Below the pieces are notes generated by a model that was not told the DNA's origin, did not search any database, and saw only the letters and a program-made list of their open reading frames with translations. Below are positions 26,348 through 34,368 of a stretch of 64,000 nt of DNA, piece after piece. A program made the position numbers and the translations under genes. The first letter of the stretch is position 1; each line of letters opens with the position of its first letter. Origin of the DNA: Pseudomonas sp. Bc-h. Lineage in GTDB: Bacteria > Pseudomonadota > Gammaproteobacteria > Pseudomonadales > Pseudomonadaceae. The DNA lies in NCBI RefSeq assembly GCF_002080045.1, contig NZ_MUIN01000011.1, forward strand, positions 502,354-566,353, read 5' to 3'.

Positions 26348-27415
26348 ATGAAAAAGTCCCGTCTGGCCGGTCTGTTCACCGCTGGCCTCATCGCCGCTCT
26401 AAGCCTCTGCGCGACCGCCGCCCCGAAGAAAGATTTCAATGTCTGCTGGACCATCTACGCCGGCTGGATGCCGTGGGAATACGCCGGCACTCAAGGCATC
26501 GTCGACAAGTGGGCGAAGAAGTACAACATCAACATCAAGGTCACCCAGCTCAACGACTACGTCGAGTCGATCAACCAGTACACCGCTGGCCAGTTCGACG
26601 GCTGCACCATGACCAACATGGACGCCCTGACCATCCCGGCAGCGGGCGGTGTGGAAAGCACGGCGCTGGTGGTCAGTGACTTCTCCAACGGCAACGACGG
26701 CATCGTCATCAAGGGCGAGGGCAAGAAAGTCACCGACCTCAAGGGCATGGACGTCAATCTGGTCGAGTTGTCGGTCTCCCACTACCTGCTGGCCCGCGCG
26801 CTGGATTCGGTCGACCTGACCGAGAAAGACCTGAAAGTCGTCAACACCTCCGACGCCGACATCGCCGCCGCCTTCAACACCAGCGAAGTCAAAGCCGTGA
26901 CCACCTGGAACCCGATGCTCTCGGAGATCAAGGCCAAGCCCGGCGTTACCGAAGTGTTCGACTCCAGCAAGATCCCCGGCGAGATCATGGACATGATGGT
27001 GGTCAACACCCAGACCCTCAAGGACAACCCTGCGCTGGGCAAGGCACTGACCGGCGCCTGGTTTGAAGTGGTCGCGCTGATGAACGCCAAATCCGCTGAA
27101 TCGACCAAAGCCCTGGAACACATGGCCCAGGCCTCGGGTACCGATCTGGCTGGTTTCAAGTCGCAACTGGACACGACCAAGCTGTTCGCCACGCCGAAAG
27201 AAGCGCTCGAATTCGCCAACAGCAAGCAGCTGCCGAGCACCATGCGCAAGGTTGCTGACTTCTCCTTCGAACACGGCCTGCTGGGCGAAGGCGCCAAGGA
27301 CTCCAGCGCCGTCGGCATGAGCTTCGCCAACAGCGTGACTGAAGGCGACAAGAGCAACCTCAAGCTGCACTTCGACCCGAGCTACGTGCAGATGGCCGCT
27401 GACGGCAAGTTGTAA
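26348..27415 (+). CDS. guanidine (urea-carboxylase-associated) ABC transporter, substrate-binding protein
   Basis: 355 aa. A signal peptide ends near LCATAA, followed by a NitT/TauT-like binding fold (FNVCWTIYAGWMPWEYAGTQGIVDKW). The gene is often annotated as a urea ABC transporter protein. Because it directly follows a guanidine-I riboswitch and precedes the carboxyguanidine pathway, guanidine is the likely ligand. The ATG lies six bases after the GGAGG that the riboswitch can mask, so this gene is the direct translational target. Confidence 0.9.
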   Translation: MKKSRLAGLFTAGLIAALSLCATAAPKKDFNVCWTIYAGWMPWEYAGTQGIVDKWAKKYNINIKVTQLNDYVESINQYTAGQFDGCTMTNMDALTIPAAGGVESTALVVSDFSNGNDGIVIKGEGKKVTDLKGMDVNLVELSVSHYLLARALDSVDLTEKDLKVVNTSDADIAAAFNTSEVKAVTTWNPMLSEIKAKPGVTEVFDSSKIPGEIMDMMVVNTQTLKDNPALGKALTGAWFEVVALMNAKSAESTKALEHMAQASGTDLAGFKSQLDTTKLFATPKEALEFANSKQLPSTMRKVADFSFEHGLLGEGAKDSSAVGMSFANSVTEGDKSNLKLHFDPSYVQMAADGKL

Positions 27416-27440
27416 ATCCCGCTTTCGATAGGTCACTGCC

Positions 27441-28256
27441 ATGCGCCTGATAAACCGCCGCCCGGATCGCGCCAGCCGATTGATTCTGGTGATCCTGCCG
27501 TTCGCCCTGTTGCTGTTCGCCTACTTTACGGGCTCGGCGACGCGGCTGACGGAAAATCCCAACGACAAGCTGCTGCCCAGCGCCGTGCAGATGACTGACG
27601 CAATCAAACGCGTGGCGATCGTGCCCGATCAACGCACCGGCGAGTACCTGCTCTGGCAGGACAGCGCATCGAGTCTGCAACGCTTGGCCATCGGCCTTGC
27701 GATCAGCGCTGTGGTCGGTCTGTGTCTGGGCATTGCATCGGGTGTGCTGCCGCTGCTCGGTGCGCCGTTGTCGCCCCTGTTGACCGTGTTGTCGATGGTG
27801 CCGCCATTGGCGATCTTGCCGATTCTGTTCATCGTCTTCGGGCTGGGAGAGCTGTCGAAAGTGATGCTGATCGTGATCGGCATCACGCCGGTGCTCGCCC
27901 GTGATCTGGAACAGCGCGCCCGGGAGATTCCGGTCGAGCTGCTGATCAAGGCGCAGACGTTGGGCGCCTCGACATGGACCTTGATCTTGCGCGTGGTGCT
28001 GCCGCAACTGCTGCCGCGCCTGTTGATCTCGCTGCGGCTAGTGCTGGGTTCGGCGTGGCTGTTCCTGATCGCGGCCGAAGCCATCGCATCCACCGACGGC
28101 CTGGGTTACCGGATCTTTCTGGTGCGCCGCTATCTGGCGATGGACATGATTCTGCCCTACGTGGTCTGGATCACCCTCCTCGCCTGGCTGATGGACTGGG
28201 GTCTCAAAACCCTGACCCGCAAGGCCTTCCCGTGGTACGAGGGAGCACGCCCATGA
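27441..28256 (+). CDS. guanidine ABC transporter, permease
   Basis: 271 aa. Six or so membrane segments in the binding-protein-dependent permease fold. The EAA loop that docks the ATPase is recognisable around ELLIKAQTLGASTWTLILRVVLPQ (residues about 165-190). It belongs to the NitT/TauT permease family. It lies 25 bases after the binding-protein gene and overlaps the ATPase gene by four bases (ATGA). Confidence 0.9.
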   Translation: MRLINRRPDRASRLILVILPFALLLFAYFTGSATRLTENPNDKLLPSAVQMTDAIKRVAIVPDQRTGEYLLWQDSASSLQRLAIGLAISAVVGLCLGIASGVLPLLGAPLSPLLTVLSMVPPLAILPILFIVFGLGELSKVMLIVIGITPVLARDLEQRAREIPVELLIKAQTLGASTWTLILRVVLPQLLPRLLISLRLVLGSAWLFLIAAEAIASTDGLGYRIFLVRRYLAMDMILPYVVWITLLAWLMDWGLKTLTRKAFPWYEGARP

Positions 28257-29017
28257 GCTTCATCACGGTCAATAACGTGTGGCAGCAATACGACGATCAA
28301 GTGGTGCTTGAAGGCTTGAACCTGAGCATTGCCGAAGGTGAATTCTGCACGCTGGTCGGTGCTTCGGGTTGTGGCAAATCGACCTTCCTGCGCCTGTTGC
28401 TGGGCCAGGAAGTGCCGAGTAAAGGCACGATCTTGCTGGACGGCCAGCCATTGGCGAAAGAGCCGGACGCCAGCCGTGGCGTGGTGTTTCAGCGCTACTC
28501 GGTGTTCCCCCACTTGTCGGTGCTCGACAACGTTGCGCTGGGTCTCGAGCTGCCGCGCTCGGCGCTGCTCGGGCGGTTATTCGGCAAGGCCAAGCGCGAG
28601 GCTCGCGATCAAGCCTCGGCGCTGTTGCACAAAGTCGGTCTCGGCCACGCACTGGACAAATACCCGACGCAACTTTCCGGCGGCATGCAGCAACGTCTGG
28701 CCATCGCTCAGGCACTGATCATGAAGCCCCGCGTGTTGCTGCTGGACGAGCCGTTCGGCGCGCTCGATCCGGGCATCCGCAAGGACATGCATGCCCTGCT
28801 GCTGGAGCTGTGGCGCGAAACCAAACTGACGGTGTTCATGGTCACTCACGATCTGTCCGAAGGCTTCAATCTCGGCACCCGCCTGTTGGTGTTCGACAAG
28901 GTCCGCATCGACCCGCACGCCCCCGGCGCCTATGGCGCCCGCATCACTTACGACATTCCCCTGAACAGCGATCGCCGGGCCGCGCGTGCGGCCATCGAAT
29001 CGCTGCAAACGGCTTGA
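28253..29017 (+). CDS. guanidine ABC transporter, ATP-binding protein
   Basis: 254 aa. The Walker A motif is GASGCGKST, the signature is LSGGMQQRLAIAQAL, Walker B is VLLLDEPFGALD, and the switch His is in VTHDLSEG. It powers uptake through the permease encoded just upstream. The start is ATG 28253, overlapping the permease stop. Confidence 0.92.
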   Translation: MSFITVNNVWQQYDDQVVLEGLNLSIAEGEFCTLVGASGCGKSTFLRLLLGQEVPSKGTILLDGQPLAKEPDASRGVVFQRYSVFPHLSVLDNVALGLELPRSALLGRLFGKAKREARDQASALLHKVGLGHALDKYPTQLSGGMQQRLAIAQALIMKPRVLLLDEPFGALDPGIRKDMHALLLELWRETKLTVFMVTHDLSEGFNLGTRLLVFDKVRIDPHAPGAYGARITYDIPLNSDRRAARAAIESLQTA

Positions 29018-29029
29018 AGGATTCTCGAC

Positions 29030-29755
29030 ATGACTGATTCAACTGCTGTGTTTCCGGTATTCGCCGAAGAACTGCTGCCTGGTGGCGGCCACCTGTCGTT
29101 CGTGCTCAAGCGCGGCGAGTTGCTGCGTCTGACCGACCTCAGCGGCAACGCCAACGTCAGCCTGACGATGTTCAACGCCCATGAGAAAACCGAGCGTCTG
29201 AACCTGCCTGACAGCCTCAAGTGCCAACACACCGCCAAGCTCACAACCGGGCATTGCCTGTATTCGGACATGGGCCGCGTATTGGCGGCGATCACTGCCG
29301 ACACCTGTGGCTGGAGTGACAGCATCGGTGGGGTGTTGTGCGCCGAGGAAGTCACCGAAAAATACGGCCAGGGGCGCTATCAGGAACTGCGCAACGGTTT
29401 CTTCCGCAACGGCACCGACAACCTGCTGGTGGAGATGGGCAAATGGGGGCTGGGCCTGTCCGATCTGCTGATGACGCTGAACCTGTTCAGCCGGGTCAAC
29501 GTCGACGACAACGGCGCATTGGCCTTCGTCACCAATAACTCCAAGGCTGGAGACTACATCGAGCTGTACGCGCCGATGGACACGCTGGTGGTGCTCACTG
29601 CCCTGCAACATCCGATGGACCCGAATCCCGAATACGCCCCACAGCCGGTCAAGCTGAGCTGGATGAAGGCCGACGCCAGCGTCGCCGAACACTGCCGCAC
29701 ATCCCGTGAGGAAAACGTGCGCGGCTTCATCAACACCGATCGCCTGTTCGCATAA
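29030..29755 (+). CDS. carboxyguanidine deiminase subunit (DUF1989, UAAP1)
   Basis: 241 aa, DUF1989 family, formerly urea-amidolyase-associated protein 1. With its partner it forms the CgdAB enzyme that deiminates carboxyguanidine to allophanate in guanidine degradation. Family hallmarks are GELLRLTDLSGNANVSLTMFNA near the N-terminus, DTCGWSDSIGGV, and the C-terminal ENVRGFINTDRLFA. It sits between the transporter and UAAP2 genes, the usual order. The function comes from published work on the family and is not proven for this copy. Confidence 0.88.
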   Translation: MTDSTAVFPVFAEELLPGGGHLSFVLKRGELLRLTDLSGNANVSLTMFNAHEKTERLNLPDSLKCQHTAKLTTGHCLYSDMGRVLAAITADTCGWSDSIGGVLCAEEVTEKYGQGRYQELRNGFFRNGTDNLLVEMGKWGLGLSDLLMTLNLFSRVNVDDNGALAFVTNNSKAGDYIELYAPMDTLVVLTALQHPMDPNPEYAPQPVKLSWMKADASVAEHCRTSREENVRGFINTDRLFA

Positions 29756-29766
29756 GGAGGCCTGAC

Positions 29767-30402
29767 ATGAGCACTGCACACACTTACAGCCAAAAGAACG
29801 CCCCCGTTTCCATTACTCACATCGCCGCAGGCGAGCCATCACTGACTGAACTCAAGGCCGGGCAAACCCTGCGTCTGCTCGATCTGGAAGGCAATCAGGC
29901 GGTCGACACGCTGTTCTACAGCCTCGCCAATCCACGTGAGCGCTACGACGTGCAGCGCACGCTGCGTCGGCAGAACAACGTCTACCTGAGTAAAGGCAGC
30001 GTGCTGTATTCCAACCTCGGCAAGCCGATGCTGACCATCGTCGAAGACACCTGCGGACGCCACGACACCCTCGGCGGCGCCTGCGCCCAAGAGAGCAACA
30101 CCGTGCGTTACGCCCTGGAAAAACGCCACATGCACAGCTGCCGCGACAACTACTTGCGCGCCTGTGTGCATGACGGTCGTCTGGGCAAGCGCGACATCAG
30201 CCCGAACATCAACTTCTTCATGAACGTGCCGGTGACCGCTGAAGGCGAGCTGACCTTCGAGGACGGCATCTCGGGCGCGGGCAAATACGTCGAGCTGCGC
30301 GCGGAAATGGACGTGATCGTGCTGATTTCCAATTGCCCGCAATTGAACAACCCGTGCAATGGCTACAACCCGACGCCAGCTGAACTGCTGGTCTGGGATT
30401 GA
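29767..30402 (+). CDS. carboxyguanidine deiminase subunit (DUF1989, UAAP2)
   Basis: 211 aa, paralogous to the preceding gene and the second DUF1989 subunit. Matching segments are GQTLRLLDLEGNQAVDTLFYS, VEDTCGRHDTLGGACAQESN and NYLRACVHDGRLGKRDISPN. The product is expected to act with UAAP1 on carboxyguanidine. A strong ribosome site (AAGGAGG) precedes the ATG, 11 bases after the previous stop. It is followed by a 122-bp gap before the carboxylase. Confidence 0.88.
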   Translation: MSTAHTYSQKNAPVSITHIAAGEPSLTELKAGQTLRLLDLEGNQAVDTLFYSLANPRERYDVQRTLRRQNNVYLSKGSVLYSNLGKPMLTIVEDTCGRHDTLGGACAQESNTVRYALEKRHMHSCRDNYLRACVHDGRLGKRDISPNINFFMNVPVTAEGELTFEDGISGAGKYVELRAEMDVIVLISNCPQLNNPCNGYNPTPAELLVWD

Positions 30403-30524
30403 TCGTCACGCCCTCGGAAGAAGCGTTTTGGCGCGAGGGACGGCCTTCGTGCAACCAGTACTACAGCGGGACGGCCCGCTACCCAGTTTGAGATAGACGC
30501 AGGTCGGTCTCCGGGGTCAAAACC

Positions 30525-33500
30525 ATGTTCGATAAACTGCTGATCGCCAACCGCGGCGCCATCGCCTGCCGCATCCTGCGTACCCTCCGCGCCTTGAACG
30601 TCGAAGGCGTCGCGGTCTATTCCGAGGCCGACGCAGCCAGCCTGCACATTCTGGAGGCCGATCAGGCCCACAGTCTGGGCGACGGTGGCGCGGGCGGGAC
30701 CTATCTGGCGGTGGACAAGATTCTCGCCATCGCCCGCTCAACCGGCGCAAAGGCGATCCACCCCGGTTACGGGTTTCTTTCCGAGAACGCCTCCTTCGCC
30801 CAGGCCTGCGAAGACGCGGGCATCGCTTTCGTCGGCCCGACGCCTGAGCAACTGCGCGTGTTCGGCCTCAAGCACACCGCGCGCGCCCTCGCCAAACAGC
30901 ACGGCGTACCGATGCTGGAGGGCACCGAGTTGCTGGATAGTGTCGAGTCCGCCCTGAGCGCTGCCGCAACGATCGGCTACCCGGTCATGCTCAAAAGTAC
31001 CGCGGGAGGCGGTGGCATCGGCATGCGCGTGTGCCGCAGCGCGAGCGAACTGAGCGAGTCGTTCGACGCTGTGAAACGCCTTGGTCAGAACAACTTCAGC
31101 GATGCAGGCGTGTTCATCGAGAAGTACATCCAGCGCGCCCGCCATCTTGAAGTTCAGGTGTTTGGCGACGGTCGGGGTGAGGTCATTGCCCTGGGCGTGC
31201 GCGATTGTTCGGTGCAGCGCCGCAACCAGAAAGTCCTCGAAGAAACCCCAGCGCCGAACCTGCCCGAAGGCATGGCTGAAGAGCTGTGCGCCGCGGCGAT
31301 CAAGCTGGCGAAAGCGGTCAGTTACCGCAGCGCGGGGACCGTGGAATTTGTCTTCGACAGCGACGATCAGCGCTTCTATTTCCTTGAAGTGAACACCCGC
31401 TTGCAGGTCGAACATGGTGTGACCGAACAGGTCTGGGGCGTGGATCTGGTGAGCTGGATGATCCAGCTGGCGGCGGGTGACTTGCCGCCGCTGGCTGAAC
31501 TTCAAGCAAGCCTCAAACCGAGCGGCCACGCCATTCAAGCGCGCCTGTACGCCGAAGATCCGGGCCGGGATTTCCAGCCGAGCCCCGGCCTGCTGACCTC
31601 GGTTCAGTTCCCGCCTGCCAATGGCAAACACCTGCGGATCGATACCTGGGTCGAGGCCGGCTGCGAGATCCCGCCGTTCTTCGACCCGATGATCGCCAAG
31701 GTCATCAGTTGGGCGGCGGATCGCGAGGCGGCCAGCGCTGGTCTGGCGCAAGCGCTGAGCGACACTCGTTTGTATGGCGTCGAGACCAACCGCAACTACT
31801 TGCGTCAGATCATCGACGACGCCCCCTTCGCCAGCGGTCAGCCCTGGACCCGCTGCCTGGAGGGTCTGGTGTATCGCGCTGACACGTTTGAGGTGTTGAG
31901 CGGTGGGACGCAAACCAGCGTTCAGGACTATCCGGGGCGTTCGGGTTATTGGGCGGTCGGCGTGCCGCCTTCAGGGCCGATGGACAGCCGCTCGCTGCGT
32001 CATGGCAATCAGTTGCTCGGTAATCCACAGGGCTGCGCCGCGCTGGAAATCACCATGAGCGGGCCGATGCTGCGCTTCAATACCGATGCGGTGATTGCGG
32101 TGACCGGCGCGGTGATTCCGGTGACGCTCGATGGCGAAGCGCAGCCGATGAATCAATCGCTGTTGATCAGGGCAGGTTCGACCGTGGTGCTGGGTACGAT
32201 TGCCGGCGCGGGTGCACGCAGTTATCTGTGCGTGCGCGGGGGGCTGGATGTGCCGGATTATCTGGGCAGCAAAAGCACCTTCACCCTCGGGCAGTTTGGT
32301 GGGCATGGCGGTCGTGCGCTGAGCGCAGGGGATGTGTTGCACATCTCGCCGCTGATGGACCGCAGTGTTGGTCAGCAGTTGTCTGTCGAGCAGGTTCCGG
32401 AATTGCCGGACGTGCGTGATATCCGGGTGATCTATGGCCCCCACGGCGCGCCGGAATACTTCAGCGAGAACTACATCGAAACGTTTTTCGCCACCCACTG
32501 GGAAGTGCATTTCAACTCTAGCCGCACCGGCGTGCGCCTGATCGGCCCGAAGCCTGAGTGGGTGCGCGCTGACGGTGGCGAGGCAGGGCTGCATCCATCG
32601 AACATCCACGATAACCCCTACGCAATCGGTGCTGTGGACTTCACGGGAGACATGCCGGTAATCCTCGGGCCGGACGGACCGAGCCTGGGCGGGTTCGTCT
32701 GCCCGGTGACGATCATCGAGGCGGATCTGTGGCAACTGGGGCAGCTCAAGGCCGGAGATAAGGTCAGGTTTCATCCGGTTGACCTGACCACCGCACGACG
32801 ACTGGCTACCACCCCTCTCTGTGGGGACGCGACAACGCAACTCCCGGAACGATCACAAGTCCGTGGGAGGGAGCCTGTTCGCGAAGCGGGCGATACATCA
32901 AACGTGTTTTCTGCGTCTGACACTCAGTCTTCGCAAGCAAGCGCCCTGCCACAAAGAATGGGCGGCGCATCTGAAATCTCAGGCCAACTTTCATCCCTCC
33001 CACAAGGGCCCTGCATGGCCTCGCCGATTGTGTTGGACATCGGTGAGAACGACACCCGCCTCGTCGCCCGACTCTCCGGCGATACTCATCTTCTTCTGGA
33101 AATCGGCGCCCCTGAACTGGATCTGGTGCTGCGCTTCCGCGGCCACGCGTTGATGCAGGCACTGGAAAGCAAAAACCTGCAGGGTGTGATCGATCTGACG
33201 CCCGGAATTCGCTCGTTGCAAGTGCATTACCAGCCCGAGCAACTGCCCTTGGCCGATCTGCTGGAAATCGTCGCCGGCGAATGGGATGGCGTCTGCGCCA
33301 GCAAAAACCTCGAAGTGCCATCGCGCATCGTTCATCTGCCGCTGTCCTGGGACGACCCGGCGTGTCAGCTGGCAATCGAGAAATACATGACCACCGTGCG
33401 CAAGGACGCCCCTTGGTGCCCGAGCAATCTGGAGTTCATCCGGCGCATCAACGACCTGCCGAATCTGGACGAAGTACAACGCACAGTGTTCGACGCCAGC

Positions 33501-34262
33501 TATCTGGTGATGGGCCTTGGCGACGTCTACCTCGGCGCTCCGGTCGCGACGCCGCTGGACCCGCGTCATCGCCTGGTCACGACCAAATACAACCCGGCGC
33601 GCACCTGGACAGCGGAAAACTCGGTGGGCATTGGCGGCGCGTATATGTGTGTCTACGGCATGGAAGGGCCCGGCGGTTATCAGTTCGTTGGCCGCACGCT
33701 GCAGATGTGGAATCGCTACCGCGCCGTCGAAGCCTTCGATGGCAAACCCTGGCTGCTGCGCTTCTTCGACCAGATCCGGTTCTATCCGGTCAGCGCCGAT
33801 GAACTGCTCAGGATTCGTCGCGACTTCCCCTTGGGTCGCTACCCGCTGCAGATCGAACACAGCACGTTGAATCTCGCCGACTATCAGGCGTTTCTCGCCA
33901 AAGAGGCCGACAGCATCGCGGCCTTCCGTAGCCAGCAGCAAGGCGCCTTCAATGCCGAGCGCGAACGCTGGATCGCCAACGGTCAGGCAACCTTCGAAAG
34001 CGACGAAGCCGTCGCCGAGTCGAGCGAAGAAGCTGCACTGCAAACAGGCCAGACCAGCGTTGACAGCCACATTGCCGGCAATCTCTGGCAAGTGCAGGTC
34101 AGCCTCGGCCAGCGCGTAGAAGCGGGAGAGACGCTGGTGATTCTGGAGTCGATGAAGATGGAGATTCCCCTGCTCGCACCCATCGCCGGAGTGGTCGCCG
34201 AGGTGCGCGTTCAACCCGGCTCGGCAGTGCGCGCAGGCCAACGGGTCGTCGTACTGGAATAG
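30525..34262 (+). CDS. biotin-dependent guanidine carboxylase (urea carboxylase family)
   Basis: 1,245 aa. The biotin carboxylase part covers residues about 1-450 (MFDKLLIANRGAIACRI; ATP-grasp glycine loop near 158-167; EVNTRLQVEHGVTE). The AHS2 (KipA-like) carboxyltransferase half spans about 455-755 and the AHS1 (KipI-like) half about 830-1110. A biotinyl domain at the end has ESMKMEIP with biotinyl Lys1211. Annotated as urea carboxylase in many genomes; the riboswitch, transporter and DUF1989 partners point to guanidine as substrate. Odd feature: residues about 764-829, between AHS2 and AHS1, are encoded by REP-like palindromic DNA read in frame. No allophanate hydrolase follows. Confidence 0.9.
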   Translation: MFDKLLIANRGAIACRILRTLRALNVEGVAVYSEADAASLHILEADQAHSLGDGGAGGTYLAVDKILAIARSTGAKAIHPGYGFLSENASFAQACEDAGIAFVGPTPEQLRVFGLKHTARALAKQHGVPMLEGTELLDSVESALSAAATIGYPVMLKSTAGGGGIGMRVCRSASELSESFDAVKRLGQNNFSDAGVFIEKYIQRARHLEVQVFGDGRGEVIALGVRDCSVQRRNQKVLEETPAPNLPEGMAEELCAAAIKLAKAVSYRSAGTVEFVFDSDDQRFYFLEVNTRLQVEHGVTEQVWGVDLVSWMIQLAAGDLPPLAELQASLKPSGHAIQARLYAEDPGRDFQPSPGLLTSVQFPPANGKHLRIDTWVEAGCEIPPFFDPMIAKVISWAADREAASAGLAQALSDTRLYGVETNRNYLRQIIDDAPFASGQPWTRCLEGLVYRADTFEVLSGGTQTSVQDYPGRSGYWAVGVPPSGPMDSRSLRHGNQLLGNPQGCAALEITMSGPMLRFNTDAVIAVTGAVIPVTLDGEAQPMNQSLLIRAGSTVVLGTIAGAGARSYLCVRGGLDVPDYLGSKSTFTLGQFGGHGGRALSAGDVLHISPLMDRSVGQQLSVEQVPELPDVRDIRVIYGPHGAPEYFSENYIETFFATHWEVHFNSSRTGVRLIGPKPEWVRADGGEAGLHPSNIHDNPYAIGAVDFTGDMPVILGPDGPSLGGFVCPVTIIEADLWQLGQLKAGDKVRFHPVDLTTARRLATTPLCGDATTQLPERSQVRGREPVREAGDTSNVFSASDTQSSQASALPQRMGGASEISGQLSSLPQGPCMASPIVLDIGENDTRLVARLSGDTHLLLEIGAPELDLVLRFRGHALMQALESKNLQGVIDLTPGIRSLQVHYQPEQLPLADLLEIVAGEWDGVCASKNLEVPSRIVHLPLSWDDPACQLAIEKYMTTVRKDAPWCPSNLEFIRRINDLPNLDEVQRTVFDASYLVMGLGDVYLGAPVATPLDPRHRLVTTKYNPARTWTAENSVGIGGAYMCVYGMEGPGGYQFVGRTLQMWNRYRAVEAFDGKPWLLRFFDQIRFYPVSADELLRIRRDFPLGRYPLQIEHSTLNLADYQAFLAKEADSIAAFRSQQQGAFNAERERWIANGQATFESDEAVAESSEEAALQTGQTSVDSHIAGNLWQVQVSLGQRVEAGETLVILESMKMEIPLLAPIAGVVAEVRVQPGSAVRAGQRVVVLE
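32815..33012 (+). repeat. degraded family B REP sequence inside the carboxylase coding region
   Basis: The segment GTGGGAGGGAGCCTGTTCGC (from 32871) and the opposite arm TTCGCAAGCAAGCGCCCTGC (from 32929) resemble the perfect arms at 2805 and 2871. A third partial arm, CCCTCCCACAAGGG, lies at 32994-33007. The reading frame stays open across it and encodes a linker rich in Ser, Gln, Gly and Arg with no visible family motif. Confidence 0.75.
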
Positions 34263-34289
34263 ACCGACCGAACACCGCAAAAGATGTTT

Positions 34290-34311
34290 GGCGCTATATA
34301 TAGGTAGCGCC
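34290..34311. repeat. inverted repeat between the carboxylase and toxin-like genes
   Basis: A 7-bp perfect stem GGCGCTA / TAGCGCC with loop TATATAGG, 28 bases past the carboxylase stop. No T-run follows, so it may be an mRNA 3' end or an operator for the next gene rather than a strong terminator. Confidence 0.5.
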
Positions 34312-34368
34312 ATTCAGTCGCTTCACGACGCCATAGTGAGTGCTTCATTCACTTGGCGTTGTTTCTCC

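Noticed and set aside
30738..31913. 391-codon minus-strand frame
   Set aside because: Antisense of the biotin carboxylase domain, without motifs.
30525..34262. Urea carboxylase as the primary call
   Set aside because: The guanidine-I riboswitch and the DUF1989 pair in the same operon favour guanidine, and no allophanate hydrolase or urea gene accompanies it.
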